A stretch of 64,000 bases of DNA. Origin: Polyodon spathula. Taxonomy: Eukaryota > Chordata > Actinopteri > Acipenseriformes > Polyodontidae. The stretch covers positions 23,353,783-23,417,782 of the forward strand of contig NC_054538.1 of assembly GCF_017654505.1 (NCBI RefSeq), written 5' to 3'. Below the pieces are notes generated by a model. The model worked only from the letters and a program-made list of their open reading frames with translations, was not told the origin of the DNA and did not search any database. The position numbers and the translations under genes are program-made. This document shows, in pieces, positions 48,027 through 59,759 of this stretch (positions are counted from its first letter, which is position 1; the number at the start of each line of letters is the position of its first letter).

Positions 48027-48330
48027 GAAATTGCCAGTTATTTTTCTGATTTTCTCCCCAATTTCAAATACCCGATTTTTTTTTTCAACCTGGCCCAGGG
48101 CTGTCACTGACTTGGGAGAGATGAAGACGGACACATGCGTCATCCGCTTATTTTCACTCTGCAGGCCCGCCATGCAGCCACCTCAGAGCTACAACGTCGG
48201 AGGACCATGCAGCTCTGGGCAACTTACGGGAAACCCTGTACACTTTACTAACTATCTGCTTTCATCTATGCCAGTTTCCCTATTATTTGTTTCTCTCTTT
48301 CAGCGTGCCTGACTCTCCGTGTGGGTCAGC
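48027..48330 (+). repeat. Dispersed SINE-like repeat, copy 1
   Basis: The head GATTTTCTCCCCAATTTCAA then ACCCGATTTTTTTTT, and the body GCAGGCCCGCCATGCAGCCA, ACAACGTCGGAGGACCATGC, AGCTCTGGGCAACTT are phrases of a repeat I associate with many fish genomes. A diverged relative with the same head is on minus at 54290-54545. It is noncoding; the (ATT)n array lies directly upstream. Confidence 0.45.
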
Positions 48331-48980
48331 CTCGGAAGTATGGCTGCTACGACCTCCCCAAGCGTAGGCGACTGTTGTAGGCCGGGTAGACTTATCTTTG
48401 ATCTACCCACTATCCTTCTCTTCATTTTCCCTTGGGGGAAGTAACGCTTGCTTCCCCGCCTTGGAGTCCAATCAGTTCAGTCTCACCTGCGCAGGGTTGG
48501 CTCTCCCCGAGCCAAGGGGAAATCCTGTCCTCTTTCTAAAGAGTCATCTTTCTAGTTACAAGCACACAATTCTTATTTAAATTGCTGGTTATTACTCCTT
48601 GCAGCCCTTGCTCCTGTTGCTCCTGTTTTGTGAACCTTTTAAAGGGTTGTTTTCGAAGTTTATCATGGTACTTGCACTATCCTATGGAGCTTGCAACACA
48701 ACGTTGAAACGTACAGAAGATTAAAAACACAACATTATTAAAACTTTACTGACTTTTATTAATTCCAAGAACAAACACTGCTGGGGGGAGGGAAAAAGGT
48801 AATGAAAAAGTAGACTAGAAATAAGAATGCAAGTATTTTGTTTAAAGTGTTCCAAAACTCCTTGTAGTGTTTACAAGAAACGCATTACTTTATCTTTGTT
48901 TTATCCTATTGCCCATATCAAAGCATTTTGTTTTACCATGTTCTTGATTGTTTTAATATTTTCTATTCATATCTCTATGG
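48331..48980. other. Noncoding, moderately GC-rich start
   Basis: The CCTCCCCAAGCGTAGGCGACTG part (48350-48375) may still belong to the preceding repeat. The remainder is ordinary AT-rich DNA. Confidence 0.3.
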
Positions 48981-49215
48981 AGGCTGCATGGTCTAGTGGT
49001 TAAAGAAAAGGGGCTTGCACATAGGAGGTCACCAGTTCAAATCCCAGCTCAGCCACCAACTCATTATGTGACCCTGGGCAAGTCACTTAAATTCCTCGTG
49101 GTTCTTCTTTTGGATGAGATGTTGTTGTAAGTGACTCTGCAGCTGATGCATATTTCAAACACCCTAGTCTCTGTAAGTCATCTTGGCTTAGAAATGTGTG
49201 GCAGGAGAAAGAGAA
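48981..49215 (+). mobile_element. tRNA-derived CORE-type SINE
   Basis: A tRNA-like head: A-box TGGTCTAGTGG (48989-48999) and B-box-like AGTTCAAATCC (49034-49044), 45 bases apart, fitting an RNA polymerase III promoter. The body contains TGTGACCCTGGGCAAGTCAC (about 49067), the hallmark core of MIR/CORE-SINEs, and the tail CTGTAAGTCATCTTGGCTTA (about 49172) resembles L2-type 3' ends, which would let an L2 reverse transcriptase recognise it. Confidence 0.75.
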
Positions 49216-49514
49216 TTTTCCTTATAAACATTGTAGTGTACCCAGAGCATGCTCCCTTATGCAAAAATATAAGATCAAGATTCACTACAAGTTTTTTTTT
49301 TCCTCCTGGTGAATACATTTCGTCAGCACTATGTTTAAAAATATAATGCTGTGATATGGACAACAAGGGACACAGCAAAGGTAACGTAATGCATTTCTTG
49401 AAAACTTTGCAGGGTGTTCCATAACACAATAATTCCTTCAAAATGAAATATCCTAGTACAGATTCTACATAAAATAGACGTGTTTTTTTTTTTTTTTTAC
49501 AGCACAACCCGCGG

Positions 49515-49581
<67 letters not shown>
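49515..49581. repeat. (TA)n microsatellite
   Basis: About 33 TA units. Confidence 0.95.
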
Positions 49582-49585
<4 letters not shown>

Positions 49586-49749
49586 TTTTTCAATACAGGG
49601 GGTAAACACCACACAGCCTGACTTCTTCCAGCTGGTGGGTTAAAATAAAATGCAGGTATTACTCCCAGCAGAGAGAAAGTAAAGGTGCACTAGGGTCCCT
49701 TAACACCAAGCGGTATACTGTCATGGTATGCAGACCCTAGGACAGCCCC

Positions 49750-50240
49750 TCTCGAAGCAGCGACTCGCACCTGATTGTGGACACAGTCTCGACTGTGTAT
49801 AATAGTGCCGGCTTGCCCCCACCTGGGAGGCTAGCCGCGCACTCTACCAGATGGTTGGCTACATCTTGGGCCCTCTTCAGAGGGGCCTCGCTGTCTGACA
49901 TCTGTACTGCAGCTAGCTGGACTGCGCCGCATGCTTTCTCCAGGTTCTATTGCCTTAACGTGGTAGATCCTTCTTTGCCTTCAATAGGCACGAGGGTCCT
50001 TGAGGTTGCAAGCTCGCACCGCTAAACCTTGGGTTATGCGGTCAACATGCATCCCTCATATGCTACCGTTCCTTCTCCTTAGTGACTGCTCTGGTATACT
50101 TTCCCATAAGTATGTTGTAGTGGTTGTTTTCGAATTGAAAGGGAACATTGGGTTACTTACCGTAACCCTGGTTCCCTGAAAGAGAAGATGACCACCATCC
50201 AGCGAGGTCACATCGGTCACCCTCACGGGTTTTAATACCA
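49750..50240 (+). pseudogene. DIRS-type tyrosine recombinase, 3' end
   Basis: The frame around 49777-50025 reads VSTVYNSAGLPPPGRLAAHS, TRWLATSWALFRGASLSDIC, TAASWTAPHAFSRFYCLNV. The HSTR block matches the conserved His-x-x-Arg of tyrosine recombinases and the Tyr in RFYCLNV the nucleophile, in the wording typical of fish DIRS/Ngaro retrotransposons. Only the C-terminal catalytic piece is present. Downstream, 50141-50176 is a near-perfect palindrome (GGGAAC...GGGTTAC/GTAACCC...GTTCCC), the usual terminal feature of these elements, so the 3' end lies near 50200. RT and RNase H are absent. Confidence 0.7.
50141..50176. repeat. Palindrome at the DIRS end
   Basis: GGGAAC and GGGTTAC on the left pair with GTAACCC and GTTCCC on the right around a 5-base centre. 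Confidence 0.7.
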
Positions 50241-53200
50241 TTTTTTACTAATAATGAATTTGATAAATGCAAACATTTTAGCAACCTGTAAAACTATCAA
50301 AGGCAGAATGCTTATGTAGTGTAGTTACAAATAAATGAAATGTTGCTTTTTGATTGGTTAAAATACTGACTAGTGAAAAATTTGGGGTCATGGGTTCATT
50401 TTTCCTGTGTTCATTTAGGTCTAGCACTGGTCTAGCAGACAAAATACATGTTAAACAATATTTTTCTAGATTGATGTTTTTCGGTGAGTGGCTATTGCAT
50501 GTGGTTACGCAGGCTGAAATACAAAAAAAAAAAAGATTGCTGTGGTGCTTCCCGGTGTCGAGTTGTTAGTGCCTTGTCCTATTTTAGTTTATTGGAAGTC
50601 TGATTTAGTATTGTGCGTTAATACAAATCCAAAAAAATAACAAGTAAAAAAAAAAAGGAAAAAAAAAAAACGCCTTTGAAAAAGGGCTAGATTCTTTACC
50701 CCAGTAGCTAAAACACCCCTCCTACATTCCAAAAATCTAAGACAAAATGTCAAGGCTGATGTGTTGTGTGATGATGCGAATGTATTGCTGCTAAAGTTGA
50801 CATCCTTATTTAGTTAATTACTAATAATCATTTAGAAAATACTATAAACTACAAACAAACATAGAAAGGCTGACAAGTCTGAATCATTTATCTCTGGCAG
50901 ATTTTTGTGTGGTGTTGAAGGTTATATATTGAATATCTTTGCATGCAGACTTCCAATACAATATTGTTGTGCACTTGTCACAAACAAATGATGTCGCTCT
51001 TACTCCTGGTATGACAATAGTAGTGCGAGACAAAATGTAGGTACTGTATGTTAAAAAAGGCAAAGTCAAAGCCTTTTTGGTTTTTTTAAATAGGAACATG
51101 CATGAAATTTCAATTGAACAACTAAGCTTATGACTAGATTAAGATCATCGGATAAAAAAAAAAAAAAAAGTATAAAGTATTTGCTTAGATATAAACTACC
51201 TATCCACTTTTAAAAATGGTAAAGTGGATACAGACAACCATGCATTTTCTTTTTTTTTTTTTTTTTTTTTTTTATGAAATTCCGATGTAGCCTTCAGCAG
51301 AAAGCCTGAAGGAATTGCATTCTGACCTTGCCAGTCTTGAATATGACGGACTATAAAAAGTGACGAGTGAGATAGAGAGAGTGCAGTATTTGCAGTTATC
51401 TGTTATCTCCCATTTTACAGAAAGTAACAGGATTTTATGGAATCTTCCCTTAAGGATGCCAAGAAGTCTGCTAGTGGTAGGGATGTAACAGTAGCTGGAA
51501 GAAGTCTGCTAGTGGTAGGGCTGTAACAGTAGCTGGAGAGTCTTTTACGAAAGACTTATTTTTAGTTAAGGGGGAAAGGGGAATGTTTCATACTGTATTT
51601 AAGATTATGTGTCAATAAATCTATTGCAATCATTCTGGTATAAGTAACATCTATTTCTGGAGGGATATAGTGATGAAGAAATAAGTAAAGGATCAGCCAG
51701 GTCATGTACATGCTAAACAAAAATGCATTAACTTAACAGTGGTACATCTAGATAGTCCTGGCCTTAACACTAGTCTGAAAATCACTGTTTTGTAATTATC
51801 CCAATCTCCTCACTGGTCTATGTTACATCTAGAGGTGGTGTGAAACTGTTAAAACCACCCAGTGATATTACTCACACTACCCAGTGATGCTGTTAAAACA
51901 ACCACAGAAACATTAGGGAACTACGATAGGGAACTACTTGATTTTTACAAAATCATAAAAAAATCATATTTGCAGATGCAACAAATTTCAGCAGCTGGAT
52001 TTTTTTAATGGGGTTCCTGTGGGTTCTATATAAACAATAGACAAATTATAGAAAATCAACTGCATGCTTGCACAAAGCCTGGTAGAGAAATAGTACGTCT
52101 GCTTACATTGGATTGCATTGGGTTGTATAAATAAAACACAACAGTAGTTAAAGTTAAGCCGCCTTGTTTAGCCTAGGCTATTTCCTACAACGTAAGCATA
52201 AAGATAAACTTACTTTAGCTAAAATTGTAATTTTATAACTTGTTTCTTAATAATACTGTAAGTTACATCTTCATGATTATAAAACTAAATACATTAATTT
52301 ACTAGCAGCTTCAGTGAAGAATGATTTGTTTGCATAGCTTGTAGTTGTTCTTGAGTGAAACTCATCAAAATCAATCTGTGATCATTTATGTTATTTAATA
52401 AATAGAATTTAAAGGTTTTTTTTTTTCTGTCCTCTTTATAGAGGGGGTACGGTCACCAGATAGTTGAGATAACAGCACCGTAGGGATTAGAATTTCCTGA
52501 GAGAAGATTGCTGTTGGAGTGCAGCAGGCTGAAACTCCAGTTGCATTTGCTACACAGTTTGGAGTCCATTATAATATCATATAAGTGTTATCAACAGCAA
52601 TCAAATGTCCAGAACAATTCCAAGGCTGGCAATAACTGCATCATGACCAAAATCCCAAATCCATGTCATAAATTCTTGAGATTATTTTGGCAGATGTCTT
52701 CAGGGAATTGCATTGTTTTACTCCATTAAATTGCTTCCAAATATATAGATAATTTATTTTTGTGTTGAGCAAATATGCAGATCTTGATATTTATCTGGCA
52801 AACTGGAATTTAACTGCAATGTATGACAGTTCATAAAAGTATCTTTGTATTCCAGACATGACATAGATTACGGTTGAATTTACTATTTATTGTAAATTAA
52901 CAATTGAAAACATGGCTTTGGCAAAAGGTCTTCACTACTGGTGTATAACTGTTGATAGCTTTCATGAAACAAATAGGGACAAGATGCCTACAAGAAACAA
53001 AAAAAAAAAAAAAAAAGTATATATTATTCTTGTTTCTTCTCAGCAAATATTAAATATCACTACCAAATCAGATGTCTGTATAATGCACACACACAAAAAA
53101 AGCTTTGTCCAAAAAGCTTATATTTTATACTGCAGGGTTTTCCATAAGGTTAGCCAGTCCCCCTATCCAAGATACTAATTGATGTCACTGGGGTGTGTTA

Positions 53201-54289
53201 CTTTGGGCAAAAGAGTTAAATATGAATAACCTAAACAAAATGAGGTGAAGCACACATTCTTTAGTTGGTAGACTTCCTAAACAATGTGGCACTATGCTGT
53301 TGTAGACCAGTAAATACTGTGGCTTGACCCGCTTCCCTGATATTAATAACAAGAACAAGAATACAATGATAATAATAAGAACAATACATGATAAAAAATA
53401 TATTCATATTTATTTATTTAAACTTGCTTTCACTACATTTATTCTATATCCCGATAACCTCAAACACTAACAGCTAGCTCCTACCTTTTAAATAAGCCTA
53501 TTACCTCAATGCACTCAAAGTGGGAATCCTTGTACTAATTAAGCAATTTGTATCACCGGCACCCAATTTAACTGCTTGTTATACTCTAACAGTATTTATA
53601 TGATCAATTTCCATAGTAAATTATTTTCTCTGGCAACGCTGCATTTGTCATTAAACAGTAACCCTTAACGATACCAGCTTTCTACTACACAGGTCAAAAT
53701 ATATCAGAGGCTGAAAGCATTTTCTCAGATCATTCTATTTATCCTTAGGTAGAAGGATGATTTCCCTACTGTTTCTGACATATGTTCTATGTATTCTGCT
53801 TTCGTATTGTAGAGACCTTGAGAACTAAAAAGCATTTGAAGACAACCTGCAGGCAAAACAATACTACCAACTCGCTTTGAGTCTTTTTGACAACTCTATA
53901 TTATTATTATTTTATTTTTTATAGCTGCAGTTTTATTTTGGTCTTAAAGATTATTATCCAATATTAAATCATATTATTTGTTTTCCAGGTCTTGAGATTA
54001 AACATCTACTTTCAGTCCGAACTTTTACAGGCAGTGCAGACTGAACAGTAAAGGAAATTGATTTATTGATAATTCTTCAAAACCAATACATCCAATTGTC
54101 TGAACATGTAAGTCATCAAAGGGATATGATCTTTATAAGGACATAGTTAGAAATTAGAGTTAGAGTATTGTGGCCAATTTTTACTCTTGAAAAAAAAAAA
54201 AAAAAAACATAAAAACTTGTATTTACTTTGTTCTGTGTTTTGTTGAGGACCCTTTCACTGAAAAATGAAATAGGTCTGGCACCAAGTGA
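50241..54289. other. Long AT-rich noncoding stretch
   Basis: A- and T-runs (50522-50534, 50645-50670, 51150-51168, 51250-51273, 52999-53017), a 38-bp tandem duplication at 51462-51537, and otherwise unique-looking DNA. No frame shows a recognised domain. Confidence 0.4.
51462..51537. repeat. 38-bp tandem duplication
   Basis: Two adjacent copies starting AGAAGTCTGCTAGTGGTAGG at 51462 and 51500, differing at about two positions. Confidence 0.85.
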
Positions 54290-54545
54290 GCTCAGACGGA
54301 CACCTGCAGGGCTGGCCTTTGTCCTCCAGAGGCCAGTATCCCGCTGACACCCACTCTCAAGTTCCTGGGTATAAAAGAGGAAACTGGCTTTGTCGTGAGA
54401 TCAGAGGATGCCCACTGAACCTTCAGTTTTCCTGAGCTGTGTGGGGAATTGTTGTGGTGAGGGGGAACAAAAATAATTGGACATTCTAAATTGGAGAGAA
54501 AATCGAGGGTAAAATAATTGGGCACTGTAAATTAAAAATATATAT
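54290..54545 (-). repeat. Dispersed SINE-like repeat, copy 2
   Basis: On minus: CCCAATTATTTTACCCTCGA, TTTTCTCTCCAATTTAGAAT, then CAGCTCAGGAAAACTGAAGG, ATCCTCTGATCTCACGACAA and CTGGCCTCTGGAGGACAAAG. The head matches 48027-48330. Noncoding. Confidence 0.45.
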
Positions 54546-54643
54546 ATATATTTTAAATGTCTTCTTAAAAGCTCATGAAAAACAGAGAATAGCTTGTGTG
54601 TGCAAAGTAAATTCAAAGCAGTTATTAGTTATTTTAATGGCAC

Positions 54644-56580
54644 CCCAGTAAACATCATAACATTGGCCCAACATTGGTTTTAGGTCGAATCAGTCACTGT
54701 TGGTTGGCGTCAGCAAACTAACAAAATGGCGGCGCTAGTCCAACGCAGAATTATGAAAGTTGTGTGTTTTGTATCTGTAAATTATATGTGTATATAAAAT
54801 GCTTATGTTTATTGTTATCATGGATCTGTATTGAATAAAGGAAACATTAATTGTCCTGTTTTATGAATTGTTAATTTGTGTTTAAACATTTGTTTTTCTT
54901 TAATAATTAATAAACATAATATTCACATAGCCCAATCATATATATAAAGCGAGGTAGCGGTGACAGACGATAGTGCTAGCCAAACTATCTGAGGTACAAT
55001 ATTGAAATTAATCTAATTAAACTGTAAATAATGAGATAATTTAATAAACACACAAATAATGTTTATTATATTATACAATCATGCTTGTATTGCTATGTAA
55101 TCTTTGCTGTATTAGTGTGATGCAAGTTGTCCGACAATGTTAATTATATACAGGTCCAATTCAGAGTACATTTAGGGTTTTTTTTATTTTTCTGAGGCGA
55201 AGGCATTTAAGAAAAAAATGTGCTTTTACAATAATACATTCCGAGCTAAATTCAAATGTATGATTTACAAAAGGTAAAAATAAAGTTAATTAAAAAATTA
55301 AAAACCCTTACAATTTATTTATTTTCCAGACTAATTTGTCCAAGGCAATTTACACAATAATGTATTACATTAAAAAAAAAAAGTTGAATATTATTATTGC
55401 AATAAAAATATGAAGGTACACCAAATCAAATTTCTACATGAATAGCAGTTCTGTACAACATATTGTAGCCACCTATATAATTAATACATTTTTGTGACTA
55501 TTAATGTGTTTTTTTTTTTCACTACATAACACATTGTATTTTTCTAATAGTACATATCATTTATAAACAAATAAAATAATAGTAACCAGGTTCTTATCAT
55601 CTTATTTTACAGATATCTGACTTTGCAGCATATCTGTCAGTTGAAAGGTGTGTTTTTTTATTCGCTTTTTTTTTTTATTTGAGTGTATAACTGTATGCAT
55701 TTGACTGCTATAGAGTCATTCAAAATTACAGTCAAGCTGGACACATCCTAGATAAAAAAATTTACAGACATTCTTTCTTTACATTCTTGCAGTACGTAAA
55801 AATCCAGTTTCAAAAACAGCTACAGTTGAAGAAATAAAAATATAAGTGAGTTTATAGTTAGTTGTTTTACCCAGCAACAAAGTTCCTGTTTTTATTGCTT
55901 CTTAAAGCAAAAATGTCTGTAAAAATGTGTATGAAAATAAATAAATATTTTAACCAATAAATGGCGTGTTTGTTTTATAAACAGTCATTTTAGAGTTGTT
56001 TAAGAATTGATATATTTTATGATATGATAACTCACCACTCTTATGTGCAATGTATGTGCAATTTATTGCTAATATAGCCCGAGTGAACTGGTACACCGGG
56101 TGATATATTCAAAAATATAAATGCATAAGCTAACATCACAAAGAGCTATATAAACAAGTAGACCATAAATGCAATAAAGCAACATTGCAAAATACAACAT
56201 ACAAAAAACAACAATTAACAAAATCGCAAAGACCCGGCAACGTGTGCCCGCCCCATTAAAGAAGAAAAGGTATGACTTGATCCATGCGCTTTTGTTCCAC
56301 TATTGGATTAAATTAGTTGCTATAAATAGTACCACCTAAATTAATCACAGTTATTAATACACCTACCCTACTTTGGGCAAACGTGGTATTTGATGAATTG
56401 CTAACGTCAAAACAACATTGGACCACCATTGGCGAAACGCGATATTGAAGTTGCCAAACAACGTTGTGCTAACGTTAGGCCGATGAGCAAAAATACGTTG
56501 GCGCAACGTTGGATCACGACATAGGCCCAACATAACACCTGACATTGTACCAACACTGGGCCAAACTTATGTTTACTGGG
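54644..56580. mobile_element. Non-autonomous DNA transposon, 1937 bp
   Basis: Starts CCCAGTAAACATCATAACAT and ends with the inverse of CCCAGTAAACATAAGTTTGG, so 12 terminal bases match perfectly, followed by a looser TTGGCCCA-TGTTGG match. Subterminal regions are rich in CAACGTTG- and CCAACATTGG-like palindromic words (several between 56380 and 56560). Internal 1.6 kb is AT-rich with no transposase. AC flanks both sides, possibly a 2-bp duplication. Superfamily unknown. Confidence 0.7.
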
Positions 56581-57409
56581 ACAGAGCTTAAGTGCTGTCT
56601 GTGTGTATACCTGTACCAGTATTATTAGTACAAAACAAAATGTTACCTACTACTTTGGTTACTTTGGCTTAACTAAAACAAGGCCAGAAAGACCACAGCA
56701 CAAGAATAAAAAGAACACACAACATGGCTGTTCTTGAGAAACAAAGAAAAGATCCCAGAGAGCACAAATAAAAGTGAAATCCAACACAAAAACACCTTTT
56801 CTAAAGTCTCTACACTTAAGATTGACATTTGTCACTGTGCTGTAGGAGCCAGGAGCTGATTCAATGTATTTTTTTTTTTCTGTAGGTAATTATCTCTCTG
56901 AATAACAAGCAATAGCAAAATTAGCGATATGTAACAATGATTTTACATCAAATGGATCATTGAAAGGTTAGACAAATATTCACAGATAAAATAAGTGTGG
57001 TTTTAGTTGTTTTGATCATGAGGTTCTAAATCACACTCAAATCGGTATTGATTGGTACATGTTAACTCAGAAAATCAAAATTTCTGCACAGCCCTAAATG
57101 TCATTCCATTTTTTGCAACACACCACTTGATTTTATACAGCAGCTTATAAAATGATAGTGGAATAGCCCAAAGATAGCCCCTTTAACCCCACTTGCTATG
57201 CTCGTTTCCCCTAGTGGTCTTTGGGTAGCCACCATTGACCATGTTCAATTTTGCACTGTGCATGCCTTCTTCGCTATGTAATTACAGTATTCCGTCATTA
57301 AACTGCACCAAAATTCATGTAGAGACAATCAAATGTTTTGCTTTTGTGGATGGGGGAAAAAAGTTACAAGATATAGATGTCTACAGTTATTATTTATTTC
57401 AGCAAATAT
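56581..57409. other. Noncoding flank
   Basis: No gene or repeat recognised. Frames at 57235-57438 have no domain. Confidence 0.35.
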
Positions 57410-58440
57410 TCATACCCTTACAAATAAAATTAAATTAATATCTATCTTTTGGTCTGCTATGGAATCCATTTTACCATGTATTGGAATTAAATTTCCTGTG
57501 CCATTAGAGGAAAAGCTGCCCCATAAACGGATATTACCACATCCATGCTTGACAGTGTTCTTTTCTTTGTATCCCTCACCAGACTCTCCAAATGTAACGA
57601 CTATCAGTGTGACTAAACAACCAACATTTTCTTTCATCATTCCTGTGACAGGCTGGCGAGTGGATAGAAGCCCGGAGACAGACTGCAGTTCAAAAAAATA
57701 TACTTTTATTGTAAATAAACACAAAAATAAAAGAACGCAAAATAAAGATATTTAAACACAAATAACCAAACAAAAAGCAAAACTTACAAAATTAAGGTTT
57801 CCAGGCTGGGCAATGCCTTCATTGGATTCATTGGATTCATTGGATTCAAAAATCACAAACAAACCCCCCTCCCCCTAATGGGAAGCAGAGGCCTCCTTTT
57901 ATTTCAGGTGGCTGGGCGCTGATTGATCATTAATTAAGCTAATCAACTAATCAACCCCAGCCACCTGAACATAATAAACCCAGGCAGGTAGGGGAATTTA
58001 ACCCCATCCCTGCCAATTTATAAATTCACAATTCCACAAAACCTTTGAAAAGAACTCCTATCCATATGCTGTTTTGCAAACTTTAAGCGATTGTCCCTGT
58101 GACATTTTCCTAAGAGTGGCTTTTTCCTTGGCCTGCGACCATTGAGACCTTCACCATGCAATACTCGACCTATGGCTGAAATGGAAACACCAGCCCCATG
58201 TGCAGCCAATTCACTTTGAATATATTTGGCAGTCAATCTTGGAATGTTATTAACCTTCCTCACAATTCCTCCACTTGTTCTTGATGAAAGAACCTTTCTT
58301 CTAGACTGAGGGAGCTTTGTGACAGTACCATGAGTCTTATACTTCTTGTTAATGGAAACAATAGTTGAAATTGGGGATACTCAAATGCTTGGAAATCTTC
58401 TTCTATCCTTCTCCAACTTTATGACAATAAATAATTTCTA
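57410..58440 (-). pseudogene. Tc1 transposase pseudogene split by an LTR
   Basis: On minus from about 58440: a damaged helix-turn-helix region (STIVSINKKYKTHGTVTKLP), then VNNIPRLTAKYIQSELAAHG, ISAIGRVLHGEGLNGRRPRK and HRDNRLKFAKQHMDRSSFQR, up to the LTR at 58030. Beyond the LTR it resumes in the catalytic block (a DERK...LFSHTDSRYIWR reading near 57630-57580, with a stop) and TVKHGCGNIRLWGSF (about 57555-57510), then stops near 57430. The D-D-E C-terminal third is missing. It is a different Tc1 lineage from the copy at 249-1150. Confidence 0.85.
57644..58030 (-). mobile_element. Solo LTR, family D, TSD ATTCC
   Basis: A 387-bp insertion starting TGTGACAGGCTGGCGAG and ending TTTATAAATTCACA on plus, with TG...CA ends. 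Identical ATTCC lies at 57639-57643 and 58031-58035. Same family as 18781-19212, opposite strand: minus AATAAA at plus 57705-57710 and a TATA-like TAAAAGGAGGCC near plus 57890-57902. It has its own small tandem repeat, about three units of ATTCATTGG (57820-57848). It interrupts the Tc1 frame just before its first catalytic Asp block. Confidence 0.9.
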
Positions 58441-58671
58441 CCTAAGGTCTTCAGACAGCTCTAAAAAAAATAACTGTCTAGCATCCAGGACTTAAATCCT
58501 CTTAGCAATTCCGTCCCTGCACATCAGGCCAATGGGATATGTAGTTCTGGTGTGACTGTAAACAATGCAAACACATATACACGCTCTCCAGTTTGAACTA
58601 CAGCTCCCTGAATGAATACCAAATGGCTTTCACAAGAGCAGCGGAATATCTAATTTTACTTTTCAGTAAGA

Positions 58672-58702
<31 letters not shown>

Positions 58703-59129
58703 AACAAAGTGTCAGCCAGTAAGGTGAATGAATATTTAAATATATACTGTACACAAAGGCTGCGGAGCGCCACTTAATGTGAGGGTAGCAATAAATATTG
58801 TTCAATGAAACGTGAAATGTTCAATATAATGACAATTATTTAAAATAGGAAATTACAAAATATATCTTCTTAGAGAGGTTTACAATACAAGGTTATTTTT
58901 GGAATAGCAGATAGCAGATAGCAGGTTAAATGCCAAGCCTTCCAAAGAAATTCTGTCTGTTTGTATTTCTCTGGGCAAACAAGAACAACATCAAATACCT
59001 TTTTTTTAAATTGAGTGTCTTGGGAACATTCCTATGTGTGTGCCTGCAGCGCAGAACTTAAGGCAAGTCGAGTGAGGAAGACAACACGATAATTTTTACT
59101 TTTCTTCAGTTGTATTTGAAACAAATAAT
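58441..59129. other. Noncoding with an AATA microsatellite
   Basis: (AATA)n at 58672-58702. Nothing else recognised. Confidence 0.4.
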
Positions 59130-59283
59130 CATTGGAACTGCAGCTTAACACCACAATGTGCTAACATTCCATTGGAACTGCAGTTTAACTCCCACTGCAG
59201 TACAGTCCAATTGTTCCTGCAGTTTAACAATAGACTAGCATATTGGAACTGCAGTAAAATAACATTGGAAATGCAGTTTAACA
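59130..59283. repeat. Five scattered copies of a 20-bp word
   Basis: CATTGGAACTGCAGTTTAAC or a close variant occurs at about 59130, 59170, 59207, 59240 and 59263 with irregular spacing of 23-40 bases; the third copy has the first half rearranged. The core AACTGCAGTT is a palindrome. Confidence 0.65.
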
Positions 59284-59759
59284 TTACATTTAACAGAATC
59301 ACTTTTAAAAAAAGTTCTAACTTTAGTGACAAATCAGAAAAATGTTCATTTTTTGTTTTTGTTTGTTTTACTGTTAATGAAGATTGCATTATAAATGTTT
59401 AGTTAATAGATGATAATTATAAAGTTTTTATGGACAAAACATAAGAGGCATTTTGAGACCTTGTGAAATAAACCTTATGTCTTGACCATTAAAACCTGCT
59501 TAAACTGACATAAACAGGGTGACCAGATGTCCCAGTTTAGCTGGGACAGTCCCGGTTTTTCATCAAAGGTCCCGGTGTCCCGACATTTTGTTCAAAATCT
59601 TTAAAAAGTCCCGGTTATCAGCTACTTCATGTGTGGCACACTCTAAATACCTTTTGTCAAAATAACGTGAACACCTGCTTTTAATTTATGGCACCTGCAG
59701 TGAAAACAAAATAAAATAAAATTTTACGGCTTCCAAGCAGTTATTTGTTATAGTGAAAT
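59284..59759. other. Noncoding; possible hAT-like end
   Basis: CAGGGTGACCAGATGTCCCA at about 59515 followed by repeated GTCCCGG/CCGGGAC-type words (to 59620) resembles the end of a common vertebrate DNA-element family; no partner end was found. Confidence 0.3.

Noticed and set aside
47926..48312. 128-codon plus frame
   Set aside because: Crosses an (ATT)n array and a dispersed repeat; Ile run only.
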